Shown piece by piece: positions 1-8,447 of a DNA stretch of 64,000 nt. Made by a program: the position numbers and the translations under genes. Below the pieces are notes generated by a model. It was not told the DNA's origin. It saw only the letters and a program-made list of their open reading frames with translations, and searched no databases. The stretch covers positions 85,123-149,122 of the forward strand of contig JAQIBV010000054.1 of assembly GCA_027858855.1 (NCBI GenBank), given 5' to 3'. The first letter of the stretch is position 1; every line of letters starts with the position of its first letter. This DNA comes from Spirochaetota bacterium (GTDB lineage Bacteria > Spirochaetota > UBA4802 > JAFGJZ01).

Positions 1-1172
1 GTGATACCATGGGTTATGGTGTCACTTATCCTGGCGCGGTGTTGCCTCGAAGTGTTCCGAAGATGGTTCATGCTTTTTATTCTGAGCTGGGCTACCCCTC
101 AGAGTGGCTTGAGTGGCACGGACACAATGATTTTCACAAGGTGCATGTTAATGCTGCGACAGCCTGGTTGTATGGCTGTTCGGCGGTGAACGCATCACTT
201 CTGGGATATGGAGAACGAACTGGAAATCCTCCGCTTGAGGCAGCAGTTATCGAGTATATCAGTTTAACAGGTGATGATTCAATTGACACAACAGTTATAA
301 CAGAGATCGCCCATTATTTTGAGCATACTGTCAAGGCCGAGATTCCAACGAATTTTCCTTTTGTTGGTGCCGATTTTAATACTACTCGTGCCGGCATTCA
401 TGCTGATGGAATACTTAAGAATCAGGAGATCTACAATATTTTTGATACAGGCTCCCTGCTTAATCGCCCTATTCGTGTTATGGTTACTGATAAATCGGGA
501 TTAGCCGGTATTGCCCAGTGGCTTAATGAGAATATTCCATCCATTATTACTGGTGAGCGTGAGTTGGTTTCAAAACGTCACCCGGGTATTAAACATATTA
601 ATCATTGGGTCTTGCAGCAGTACGAGCAGGGGCGCACAACCAGTATTTCGGCCGAAGAGCTGATGATTCAGGCACGTCACTATATTCCATCGCTGTTTGA
701 GTCGGAATTTGATAATGCGCGTAATGAAGCAGTTCGTATTGCCCGTAAAATATCGGAAAAAATTGCTTCGGCGCCTGAGCTTGAGTCCTTTGATGTAGAG
801 GCGATTGAAGAGTTTCTTGAAAGAATCGTAAAGAAAGAAGGGTCAATCCAGATGCTGGCGATTACCAAACCCGATGGATTCCGTTTGACACAGGTTCACA
901 CGCAGCATGGAGAGAAGGCTCTCTTTAGAAATCTTATGAATAAGGATTTTAAGAATCATGTCTGGTTTTGTGAAGTGCTCGAAAAAGGCAAGGCATATTA
1001 TTCAGACCTCTTTTTTTCAAAGTATACCAAGCGTCTGATAATCACGGCCGCAATACCTCTTAAAGAGGTTTCGGGCGAGATTCGTGCGGTTATGGATGTT
1101 GACTTTATCTTCAATGAGCTTGTAAAGTTGATTACCGATATTCCGGATGAGATTGTAGATGAGAAGGTCTGA
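1..1172 (+). CDS. HMGL-family synthase (Re-citrate/isopropylmalate synthase-like) with C-terminal Cache-like domain, 5' partial
   Basis: The reading frame is open from the window edge (first full codon at 3), so the N-terminus with the TIM-barrel start is missing. The visible part begins DTMGYGVTYPGA...LPRSV and continues with HGHNDFHKVHVNAATAW and GERTGNPPLEAAV, which are signatures of the DRE-TIM (LeuA/NifV/citramalate/Re-citrate synthase) family: the HxH-type metal ligands and the GERxGN motif. These enzymes condense acetyl-CoA with a 2-oxo acid. Instead of the usual LeuA regulatory domain, roughly the last 110 residues (bases 835-1140) read like a Cache/PDC sensor (W..VLEKGKAYYSDLFFS, then IPLKEVSGEIRAVMDVD). 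Substrate cannot be told from this part; Re-citrate synthase is a reasonable candidate for an anaerobe. The family call is strong, the exact reaction uncertain. Confidence 0.75.
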   Translation, partial: DTMGYGVTYPGAVLPRSVPKMVHAFYSELGYPSEWLEWHGHNDFHKVHVNAATAWLYGCSAVNASLLGYGERTGNPPLEAAVIEYISLTGDDSIDTTVITEIAHYFEHTVKAEIPTNFPFVGADFNTTRAGIHADGILKNQEIYNIFDTGSLLNRPIRVMVTDKSGLAGIAQWLNENIPSIITGERELVSKRHPGIKHINHWVLQQYEQGRTTSISAEELMIQARHYIPSLFESEFDNARNEAVRIARKISEKIASAPELESFDVEAIEEFLERIVKKEGSIQMLAITKPDGFRLTQVHTQHGEKALFRNLMNKDFKNHVWFCEVLEKGKAYYSDLFFSKYTKRLIITAAIPLKEVSGEIRAVMDVDFIFNELVKLITDIPDEIVDEKV

Positions 1173-1434
1173 ATTCTGGTTCGAACAATTTGATTCCGGG
1201 TTGTTTGTGTATACAGGTCATAAATTAATTACTGGAGAATTGCATAAGTTCTTTACGTCGAGAGGTGATAATCGTATATTCAGGATACGAAATATAAGTG
1301 GATGGAACTTTAAAAAATTACTTTGATAGAAGTGCTTGCTTAAAGAATCCATATGTAATGTGGGCGAATCTTTGTGGTTACTGAAATGAGGTTTTACAAA
1401 GCGTCTTGATGATAATGATTGAGGGTTTATGATT

Positions 1435-2766
1435 ATGGCAGAAAAAAAGGAAAAATCATTTGTTCTGGATACCAACGTGCTTTTGCACGATTACAATTCG
1501 ATCTATAATTTTGAGGAGAACGATATTGTTATTCCAATTACCGTGCTTGAAGAGCTGGACCGGTTCAAGAAGGGGGACGATCTGATTAATTTTCACGCTC
1601 GGGAATTTACCCGTGAGCTTGACCGGCTTTCTGGCGATCAGTTGTTTAACGGGGGAGTTCCTCTTGGTGAGGGGCTTGGTAAACTGAGTATCGAAACTGG
1701 TAAGGAGTTCTCGGTTCAGATGAAAAACTCTTTTCCCGAGAATACTCCAGATCATCGCATTCTTGCCATAGCAGAGCATATTTCCTTAACACAGGCCGAG
1801 CGACAGGTTATTCTGGTAACAAAGGATATTAATCTTCGCATGAAAGCAAAATCGATGGGAGTAATGGCGGCTGATTATGAAAGTGACAAGGTTCAGAATA
1901 TTGATGAGCTTTATAAGGGGATACATACTGTTGAAAACTTTGACGATGATTTGATTTCAAAAATATATGAGGGCGATGAAGGTATTTCGTCCGAATCCGT
2001 TTCGATTGAGCCGTCTCCGTCTCCGAATCAGTATTATATTTTAAAGGGCAACAGATCGAGCGCGTTAGTTCATTATGACCATCCGAATCAGCTTTTTAAC
2101 CGTGTGCAAAAACAGAGGATCTATGGTATTGAACCGCGAAACGCGGAACAGACTTTCGCCTTTGATGCGCTTCTTCGTGAAGATGTGCAGCTGGTTTCTG
2201 TTACGGGAAAAGCAGGCACTGGCAAAACCCTTTTGGCCCTGGCCGCGGCAATTTATCAGAGAAAAAGGTTTACCCAGATCTTTCTGGCACGCCCGATAGT
2301 TCCGCTTTCAAACAGGGATATAGGGTATCTTCCGGGTGATGCTAAAGAAAAAATCGGCCCCTATATGCAGCCACTGTTCGATAATCTGGATGTAATAAAA
2401 AACAGGTTCAGCCCAACCAGCAAAGATTATCAGAAGATTGAAGAGATGGTGAAGAACGAGAAGCTCATCATAACTCCTTTAGCCTATATAAGGGGAAGAA
2501 GCCTTTCAAATGTATACTTCATAGTGGATGAGGCTCAGAATCTTACACCCCATGAGGTTAAAACAATCATAACCCGCGCCGGAGAGGGCACCAAGATGAT
2601 CTTTACCGGTGATATAGAACAGATCGATACTCCGTATCTGGATATGAAATCGAATGGCTTGTCATATCTTACCGATAAAATGATGGGCCAGGATATATTC
2701 GCACATATCAATCTGGTAAAAGGTGAACGAAGCTTCCTTGCCGAACTGGCCAGTAATTTGCTGTGA
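1435..2766 (+). CDS. PIN domain plus PhoH-family ATPase
   Basis: A 443-residue fusion of an N-terminal PIN nuclease-like domain and a C-terminal PhoH ATPase, the YlaK-type architecture. The PIN part opens with FVLDTNVLLHDY (metal-binding Asp) and carries ELDRFK and ILVTKDINLRMKA. The PhoH part has Walker A GKAGTGKT near residue 258 and Walker B VYFIVDEAQN near 362. Family members are linked to RNA metabolism and stress; the substrate is not known. I prefer the ATG at 1435 over the one at 1429, because GAGGG at 1421-1425 is 9 bases from 1435 but only 3 from 1429. It stands alone, with about 260 bases of plain sequence before it. Confidence 0.9.
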   Translation: MAEKKEKSFVLDTNVLLHDYNSIYNFEENDIVIPITVLEELDRFKKGDDLINFHAREFTRELDRLSGDQLFNGGVPLGEGLGKLSIETGKEFSVQMKNSFPENTPDHRILAIAEHISLTQAERQVILVTKDINLRMKAKSMGVMAADYESDKVQNIDELYKGIHTVENFDDDLISKIYEGDEGISSESVSIEPSPSPNQYYILKGNRSSALVHYDHPNQLFNRVQKQRIYGIEPRNAEQTFAFDALLREDVQLVSVTGKAGTGKTLLALAAAIYQRKRFTQIFLARPIVPLSNRDIGYLPGDAKEKIGPYMQPLFDNLDVIKNRFSPTSKDYQKIEEMVKNEKLIITPLAYIRGRSLSNVYFIVDEAQNLTPHEVKTIITRAGEGTKMIFTGDIEQIDTPYLDMKSNGLSYLTDKMMGQDIFAHINLVKGERSFLAELASNLL

Positions 2767-2870
2767 AACATTTCCATATATACCGACATCTTACGTTTAC
2801 TACTCGATAAGATATTATAATTATATTAAAGTAAAACAAGATCGTAGTGGTAAGAAAAAAGGAGGCCGAA

Positions 2871-2963
2871 TTGAAAATTGGAGTATTTCAACTCGTGACA
2901 AACTTTCAATACAAGAAATGTATTAAGGGGGGTGAGGCATTTGCTCGCATCCTTTTTTCTTAA
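2871..2963 (+). CDS. Possible 30-residue peptide with strong ribosome-binding site
   Basis: A TTG codon at 2871 follows AAAAAAGGAGG (2856-2864... ending 6 bases upstream), one of the best Shine-Dalgarno matches in this region. It opens a 30-codon frame ending TAA at 2961-2963. The peptide starts MKIGVFQLVTNF and ends FARILFS; it resembles nothing I recognise. It could be a real small protein, the leftover start of a decayed gene, or chance. The following bases are T-rich. No homology can be claimed. Confidence 0.25.
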   Translation: MKIGVFQLVTNFQYKKCIKGGEAFARILFS

Positions 2964-2986
2964 AAACATAGTGGAGCTATGTTATC

Positions 2987-4339
2987 TCACATAAACCGCT
3001 TAACAAACTGATTCACATTGAATTTTCGTTTGCAGCCGGCCAGGTTCATGAAGCGAATGTAGCCAAAGACAGGGCGTTCGGACCAGGGGCGGTCGTGCAG
3101 GCCCCCAATGCTCCAGGCCACTCCAGCGTAGCCGTTGGGGTCTTCGCCGTCAAGGGAGTAGCGGTCGTTGAGGGTGATTGCGGTATTGAAGGCCTCTTCG
3201 GGTGAAGCGCTCCACTCCAGAATCTTTTTAGCCCAGTACATTCGTAAATAGCAGTGCATCTTGCCTGTTTGTACCATCTGCCTTTGAGCAGCGTTCCAGA
3301 GTTCGTCGTCGGTTTCGCCGTTTTCGAAACGGTCAAAGCTGTAGTTGTATTCACGCAGATCACCCCGGTGAAAATCAAGTGTCCGTTTTCCCCAGTCGGG
3401 AATGCCCTTGAGTGAGTCGTAGTTGCTGTTATAATAGATAAAGTTTTCTGAAAGTTCGCGGCGAATTACCAGTTGGTCGTAAAATTTTTCGCTGCCTTCC
3501 GTGCTAATTTGAGATTTTATCAGTTCGTTTACAATGTGGTGAACGGAGATCTGCCCAAAGTGGATGTATGGCGAAAGTTCCGAGAGAACATCGCGGTTAG
3601 GGTCACGATCGTCTGTGGCATAGTTGCCAATTTTTTCTGTTAAAAAGATCTTCAACCTTCGTTTTGCTTCAGTAGTACCGGGAACGAATGGATGACTGCT
3701 TGATCCACGGCTGCTGACTGAAAGTGTTCGTATCAGTGTTTCGGTGTCGGGGAGCGGATTTGGATTGGAGGCGTTGCCTTTTTTTAAGCGTGGTACAGGT
3801 GCAACATAATTGTCGATAATGCGGTTATGTTTAAGTCGCAGGGTGTGTGCCGAATACTCCTGTTTCGGGCTTACGCTACGACATGGGATAATGTTGCGCG
3901 CATCTGTTTCATATATTGGAATTGTAAGCTCTTGAGCGAGTCGTTTTTTTATAGTACGGATATGTCGCAGGGGGTTAAAGTCAGTAAACAGAGCCGCGGC
4001 ATTATGTTCGGTGCAGTATTGGGTGATTGTCCGAACTGGTTCGCCTGTAAGAATTGTCATTGGCAGTAACAGCCTGTTGGCCTGTTTAACAGTTTCGGTC
4101 AGCCCGTCAAGCATGAAGCGGTAATGGCGTTCTTCCCTTTCACCACCATAGTGATGAAGAATGAAAATTATAACCAGATCCCGTTTTAATATAGACGCTG
4201 CTTTTTGTGCAGCTAAAAGTGTGTAGTTGTTATGAAGTCGTTGTTCGCGTTCCATCCAGCAGATAACCGAACCGCTTCCAAAAGTTCCGTCCGAAAGTAA
4301 AATGGTGCGTGAATCGTTTATAATCTCTTCTGTTTTCAT
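2987..4339 (-). CDS. phr: Class II CPD photolyase
   Basis: A 450-residue deoxyribodipyrimidine photolyase that splits UV-induced cyclobutane pyrimidine dimers using blue light and FADH. The C-terminal half has class II hallmarks: LSPYIHFGQIS, FYDQLVIRRELSENF, the MHCYLRMYWAKKILEW segment, LNDRYSLDGEDPNGYAG, and a terminal GYIRFMNLAGCKRKF. The N-terminal half has the Rossmann-like antenna fold (ALFTDFNPLRH). Length fits the family. It starts 3 bases after the stop of the phosphopantetheinyl transferase gene on the same strand, so the two are probably co-transcribed, although no functional link is obvious. Possession of a photolyase suggests exposure to light in the habitat. Confidence 0.93.
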   Translation of the reverse strand: MKTEEIINDSRTILLSDGTFGSGSVICWMEREQRLHNNYTLLAAQKAASILKRDLVIIFILHHYGGEREERHYRFMLDGLTETVKQANRLLLPMTILTGEPVRTITQYCTEHNAAALFTDFNPLRHIRTIKKRLAQELTIPIYETDARNIIPCRSVSPKQEYSAHTLRLKHNRIIDNYVAPVPRLKKGNASNPNPLPDTETLIRTLSVSSRGSSSHPFVPGTTEAKRRLKIFLTEKIGNYATDDRDPNRDVLSELSPYIHFGQISVHHIVNELIKSQISTEGSEKFYDQLVIRRELSENFIYYNSNYDSLKGIPDWGKRTLDFHRGDLREYNYSFDRFENGETDDELWNAAQRQMVQTGKMHCYLRMYWAKKILEWSASPEEAFNTAITLNDRYSLDGEDPNGYAGVAWSIGGLHDRPWSERPVFGYIRFMNLAGCKRKFNVNQFVKRFM

Positions 4340-4342
4340 GAT

Positions 4343-5026
4343 TTACCAGATTAGTGAAAACAGATGTTCATTGTCAAGAGCGATGCTCTGTTTCCTAAGG
4401 TCGAGGGGGCTTCCTCTGTAATAGAGTGTATCGTTCAGATACTCGACATCCTTTATTGTTTCGTGAAAACCCCGGCGTATGTATTTCAGGTATGCCTCTT
4501 TCATTGTCCATGTTGTATAAATTTCAGAACTGTTTAGAGCCTGTTTCCGCTCCCTGTCAGAGAACGAGACCGAGAGTATGTGGTTAATGGTGCTGCTGTT
4601 AATCGGTTCCATCTTTTCTATGTCGAGCCCTACAGCCGAGTTTATTGCATTCAGGGCGCAACCGGCAAAGTTTCCTGAGTGGGATATTGAAAAGGATATA
4701 TTGTGATCTGATTCAAGCAGAGGGGCGCCATCGGGTTCATAGCAGACAGTAACACGAATCGCGTCTGTTTCGCAGGTTGTGGATATGAGCTTTTTAACAC
4801 AGATCCGTCCACAGATCCACTCAATCTGTTTTTTCATCGCCTTGAAGTTATTAATTGTTGTAATCTCATTTTCGGTGAAGATTGAAAGAGCAGGCTCGTC
4901 AGCTGGAAAATAGTGTGGGCCGGATGTCCGAAACCCCGGGGCCAGACTCGGAAAGTTATTAGTCACAAATTCTGGAATGTTAATGAACAGTAATTTGACG
5001 GTATCAATCTGTAAGGTCTGAAACAT
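4343..5026 (-). CDS. 4'-phosphopantetheinyl transferase, Sfp/AcpT superfamily
   Basis: A 227-residue Sfp-like transferase that moves the phosphopantetheine arm of CoA onto a serine of a carrier protein. The core motifs are visible: FSISHSGNFAGCAL, then AVGLDIEKMEP (Mg-binding Asp and Glu), and WTMKEAYLKYIRRGF (W-x-x-KEA). Length is typical of the Sfp type rather than the shorter AcpS. The start at 5026 is preceded by AGGAG (reading the minus strand). The carrier-protein target is not in the window, so it may serve fatty-acid ACP or a secondary-metabolite synthase elsewhere. It lies directly upstream of the photolyase gene. Confidence 0.88.
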   Translation of the reverse strand: MFQTLQIDTVKLLFINIPEFVTNNFPSLAPGFRTSGPHYFPADEPALSIFTENEITTINNFKAMKKQIEWICGRICVKKLISTTCETDAIRVTVCYEPDGAPLLESDHNISFSISHSGNFAGCALNAINSAVGLDIEKMEPINSSTINHILSVSFSDRERKQALNSSEIYTTWTMKEAYLKYIRRGFHETIKDVEYLNDTLYYRGSPLDLRKQSIALDNEHLFSLIW

Positions 5027-5145
5027 AATGCTCCTGCTTTTATGTCTTTGGATATTTTGACGATCGTTTATTAATCAGTCTGTAATAATAAGTAGAAAAA
5101 AGAAAGTCATTTTATCATAGACCCGTAATGGTACTCGAAAGGGGA

Positions 5146-5178
5146 GATGTAGAAGAGATGGGGGATCTCTTCTACATC
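5146..5178 (-). terminator. Strong hairpin downstream of the acidic lipoprotein gene
   Basis: A perfect 14-bp inverted repeat, GATGTAGAAGAGAT at 5146-5159 and ATCTCTTCTACATC at 5165-5178, with a 5-base G loop. It lies 23 bases after the lipoprotein stop on the minus strand. There is no clean T-run after it, so it may be a terminator or an mRNA 3'-end stabiliser. Confidence 0.6.
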
Positions 5179-5200
5179 GTAATTCAAGGAAGATTTACAA

Positions 5201-7057
5201 TTAAGCTTTAGCCGTTTGTCTTTTATGGTAAACAGAAAGACCGGCGCCTATTGAGGCAAAGAAAATAAGAAGTATGATAACCAACAACCGGTTGCCCTCG
5301 CTTGTACCTAGCAGGTAGGCACTTAATGCAGAACCTTCGTAGGCACCAAGTTTTTTTAACTGAATCTGTTTTAGTTCCATTATGACATCTTCATCGCCGT
5401 CATTGATCCACGTTATGTAGATTCGCGTGTTTCCTCCGGCAAGGTTGATATTTGAATTTCCGGCTTTGAACATCCTGTCGCTAGCGTTAATCGAGACCAG
5501 ATCATTTTCTCCGGTAGAGGAGCTGACTTCCAGTTCAAACTTTTTGAATTTAGATGTCAGTTCTCCGTGATTTTTAACCCAGAGTATAACCTTGTATTTC
5601 CCTTTTTCAAGGTTCGGAAAGTCAAACGCTATTGCTCCACCTGGTTGATAGGTAAAGGCTCCGTCCCGGGTCCAGTAAAAGCCGTCGTCAATAGCAGCAT
5701 ATTGAAATGCAGTGCGTACATCGGCTTTCAGGTGTTGATCTAACAGTTGACGATCGCTTGCAGAGGTTTTGTTTAACAGAATACCTTTTATCTGAATATT
5801 GGTATCGTACATACCCTCTTCATAATAATCATTTGTCCATTCAAGAGTCAAATTGTTTGAACCGGCTTTAAGGTGTACAAGAGCGGTACCTTTCTGATAG
5901 GTGTCTTCTGATGCTGGTATAAGAATTCCGCCCACACTGTTACCTGACTCATCATATACAGTAAGGTTGAAGAATTGATAATCTTCAGGTAATGATCCAT
6001 AAACGTTTTTTGCAATTACACTTAGTGAGTAGTAACCGTTCTCGCCAACATCAGAGATAGAAACATTGAGTCGTTGATTTGCTTGTGCGGCATAAATTCC
6101 GCTTTGCTCGTCGCTGTAACCAATCTTGTTTCGTATCTCTGCAATTGCATCTTTTACCCGTTCCAGTTGTTTCAGCTGAGCCTCTTTCGCTTTAGGGTTT
6201 TGTAATCTGTCGATACGGGCTATTATCTCTTCGGCTCGTGCTACCAGGTTATTCAGATCTTCAATCAGTTCGGTATATTCAGGGTTGTTTGCAAGTTCCT
6301 GTTCGGGTACCTGAAACCAGTTGCTGCCGTCTTCAGTGATTACTTCAATTGTGGAATCACCAAGAAGAATTTCCGCTTCATCTGTAAGTGAGGCCTGCTC
6401 CTCTTCTGTATCAGTAGTTGGGTCATCAATGGTACCATCCGGCTCAGAGTCGGCAAGGAGTTCTTCTGTTGTAACAGGATCAGCTGGTTCTTCGGATTCA
6501 GCTTCAGGCAAAATGTCAGCTTCGTTATCTTCGATATTATCGGCACTGTTATCTGCAAGAGATGTTTCATCTGAAGAGTCTGTTTCGGTGGCGATCTCTT
6601 CTGCAGATTCCTCTGGTTGAGCTGTTTCTGAATCAGATGGTTCTGTAGCAGCTAAATCTTCATTAGTGGTGTCGTCTGAAGTATCGTTTTCTGTTTCAGT
6701 TGCCAATTCTGTTTCTGCTGCCGGTTCGTCTGCGGGTTCATCAGTTGCGGCGGTCTCATCAGTTTCAGGAAACGCCGTTTCGATCTCTATGATTGTTTCA
6801 GCCTCTTCAAGAACAGTCTCTTCATTTATGATAGCTTCATTTTCAGTGGAATCGTTATCCGTTGTGGCCGGAGTTGACGTTTCAACTTCGGAACCTTTTG
6901 CCGGCTCCTTAACGGTGTCTTGCTCGGCTGTATTGGATGGTGAAGATTCAGGTTCGCCGACTTTTGCTTTTCCTGAACCGCTTCCTTCGCAACCGCTGGC
7001 AAAAACTAATAGCAGGCCTGTTATGATGGCTATGAGAATAGGTAGTGATTTTTTCAT
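5201..7057 (-). CDS. Acidic surface lipoprotein with C-terminal membrane segment
   Basis: A 618-residue envelope protein of unknown function. Signal peptide with lipobox FASGC, lipidated Cys at about residue 23. Residues 30-235 are a low-complexity linker built almost only of Glu, Asp, Thr, Ser and Ala. Residues 260-315 look helical or coiled (long Lys/Glu/Leu stretch). Two similar beta-rich segments follow (about 330-440 and 455-575), each with a 'Gxx...LxLxWxND' pattern as in Ig-like or carbohydrate-binding folds. A hydrophobic helix near 590-612 (LLVIILLIFFASIGAGL) then a basic tail. The start at 7057 is chosen because AGGAGG lies just upstream (7064-7069, reverse strand) and the signal peptide begins there; an in-frame ATG 13 codons earlier lacks these. 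Confidence 0.7.
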   Translation of the reverse strand: MKKSLPILIAIITGLLLVFASGCEGSGSGKAKVGEPESSPSNTAEQDTVKEPAKGSEVETSTPATTDNDSTENEAIINEETVLEEAETIIEIETAFPETDETAATDEPADEPAAETELATETENDTSDDTTNEDLAATEPSDSETAQPEESAEEIATETDSSDETSLADNSADNIEDNEADILPEAESEEPADPVTTEELLADSEPDGTIDDPTTDTEEEQASLTDEAEILLGDSTIEVITEDGSNWFQVPEQELANNPEYTELIEDLNNLVARAEEIIARIDRLQNPKAKEAQLKQLERVKDAIAEIRNKIGYSDEQSGIYAAQANQRLNVSISDVGENGYYSLSVIAKNVYGSLPEDYQFFNLTVYDESGNSVGGILIPASEDTYQKGTALVHLKAGSNNLTLEWTNDYYEEGMYDTNIQIKGILLNKTSASDRQLLDQHLKADVRTAFQYAAIDDGFYWTRDGAFTYQPGGAIAFDFPNLEKGKYKVILWVKNHGELTSKFKKFELEVSSSTGENDLVSINASDRMFKAGNSNINLAGGNTRIYITWINDGDEDVIMELKQIQLKKLGAYEGSALSAYLLGTSEGNRLLVIILLIFFASIGAGLSVYHKRQTAKA

Positions 7058-7166
7058 TGTGTGCCTCCTGGTCTGAATATAAAAACAGTAAAACATTTTC
7101 TGACATAATCATGGTCTTGATTAAGATAAGTATTTTTACTTCAAAATCATGTTTTCTTCTCTTTCA

Positions 7167-7223
7167 TTTCCCGCTTTTAATGGGAAAATTAGATTTTTTT
7201 TGCTCTTGCCCCGCCTGAACGGG
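7167..7223. repeat. Pair of GC-rich palindromes (REP-like)
   Basis: Two small inverted repeats 20 bases apart: TTTCCC-GCTTTTAAT-GGGAAA (7167-7187) and CCCCGCCTGAACGGG (7209-7223). Both share a CCCGC...GGG core with the much better palindromes at 63535-63551 and 63590-63616, suggesting one dispersed family, decayed here. Confidence 0.45.
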
Positions 7224-7290
7224 ATAACCTAAAACATTTTAAAGTCTAATATTAATATAGCACAATAAGTAAATAAAAGCAACTAAAAAA

Positions 7291-7320
7291 AAGCCCGTTG
7301 GGGCTTTTGAGGGTTTTTTT
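7291..7320 (+). terminator. Rho-independent terminator in a divergent region
   Basis: Stem AAGCCC (7291-7296), loop GTTG, stem GGGCTT (7301-7306), followed by TTGAGGG and a T-run on the plus strand and preceded by an A-run, so it could work in both directions. Its position between two divergent genes is unusual; it may isolate the two promoters or end an unrecognised transcript. Confidence 0.6.
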
Positions 7321-7613
7321 TTAGTTTAGCTGGTGATTCCTGATTTTTATTAAGAAAATTATTTTTATAACTGTGTTATTATCAATATATCGATCGGTTT
7401 TGACGCCAAAAAAAAGGGTTGCATAAAACGTGTGAAATAATCACTTTGAAATTACAGGTAAATTAGTGGTTATCTTCTATTAAAAAGTCGGATATTATTT
7501 ATCGCTTATCCATATTATAGGCAATTTGTAATTATTCGGTTTTATGATATTGTTATGTAAAAAAATGAAGATTAGTCTGGTGAGGCCTGAAGTTAAATAA
7601 ACAGGAATTACAT

Positions 7614-8447
7614 ATGTATAAAATTATTGAGAAGTATTCGCTTGCCCCGCAGATAGAATTTGCGCGGATTAAGGCTCCGATGATATCAAAAAAGGCCGAA
7701 CCGGGACAGTTTCTTATTGTTGTCGCGTGTGAAAAGAGTGAACGCATTCCTTTAACAATCGCGGATTTTGACCGTGAAGAGGGCTCTGTTTCTATTGTTT
7801 TCCAGAAAATGGGAAAGGGAACACATAAAATTGCAGATTTTAAGGCAGGAGAGTCGTTCCATGCTGTGCTTGGCCCACAGGGCAACCCAACTGAAATTGA
7901 AGGTGAAAAAAATATTGTTGTAATCGGTGGAGGCATCGGTGTTGCCCCCGTTTACCCTATCGCGCGCAAGTTTCACGAGAATGGAGTTCATGTTACCTCA
8001 ATCATAGGGTATCGAGGAAAAGACTTTCTCTTTTGGGATGATAAACTTGCAGCTGTTTCTAATGAAATGAAAATAACCACTAATGATGGTTCTGTTGGCC
8101 ATAAAGGTTTTGTAACTGATGTACTTCAGCAGATGATAGACAACAAGGAGCCAATTGACCGTGTAATTGCCATTGGACCTCCGATAATGATGAAGGCTGT
8201 TGCTGATGTGACTCGCCCTCATGGTATTGCTACAACTGTAAGTCTGAATTCCCTGATGGTGTGTGGAATGGGAATGTGTGGTGCATGTCGGGTAACCGTT
8301 GGTGGCGAAGTGAAATTCACCTGTATGGACGGGCCGGAGTTTGACGCTCATAAGGTAGATTTTGCTGAGTTGATGCAGCGACTTGGAATGTATAAAGATT
8401 TAGAAAAAGATGCGCATGATGAATATAAGGGAGATAGTAATGAGTGA
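7614..8447 (+). CDS. nfnA: NfnA, FAD/NAD- and [2Fe-2S]-binding subunit of NADH-dependent ferredoxin:NADP+ oxidoreductase
   Basis: A 277-residue subunit related to dihydroorotate dehydrogenase PyrK. It has an N-terminal FAD-binding barrel (RIPLTIADF), an NAD-binding GGGIGVAPVYPIA motif near residue 105, and a C-terminal [2Fe-2S] site with the Cys pattern CGMGMCGACRV...FTC. With NfnB it forms the soluble flavin-based electron-bifurcating transhydrogenase that couples NADH, ferredoxin and NADPH pools in anaerobes. The gene overlaps nfnB by 8 bases. A stand-alone PyrK-like or sulfide dehydrogenase role is possible, but the paired large subunit makes Nfn the best reading. Confidence 0.88.
   Translation: MYKIIEKYSLAPQIEFARIKAPMISKKAEPGQFLIVVACEKSERIPLTIADFDREEGSVSIVFQKMGKGTHKIADFKAGESFHAVLGPQGNPTEIEGEKNIVVIGGGIGVAPVYPIARKFHENGVHVTSIIGYRGKDFLFWDDKLAAVSNEMKITTNDGSVGHKGFVTDVLQQMIDNKEPIDRVIAIGPPIMMKAVADVTRPHGIATTVSLNSLMVCGMGMCGACRVTVGGEVKFTCMDGPEFDAHKVDFAELMQRLGMYKDLEKDAHDEYKGDSNE

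Larger units (their letters stand above)
7058..7613. other. Divergent intergenic region with palindromes and a terminator
   Basis: 556 bases between two divergent genes. It holds two GC-rich palindromes (7167-7187 and 7209-7223), a bidirectional-looking terminator (7291-7306), and AT-rich sequence up to nfnA. A weak TTGACG (7400-7405) and TAAAAC (7424-7429) pair with 18-base spacing could be a promoter for nfnA. I see no open reading frame worth calling. Confidence 0.5.

Noticed and set aside
6321..7076. Long Ser/Val-rich open frames opposite the acidic lipoprotein
   Set aside because: They are the antisense of a low-complexity Glu/Asp/Thr stretch, which opens the reverse frames; the sense gene has signal peptide, lipobox and ribosome-binding site.
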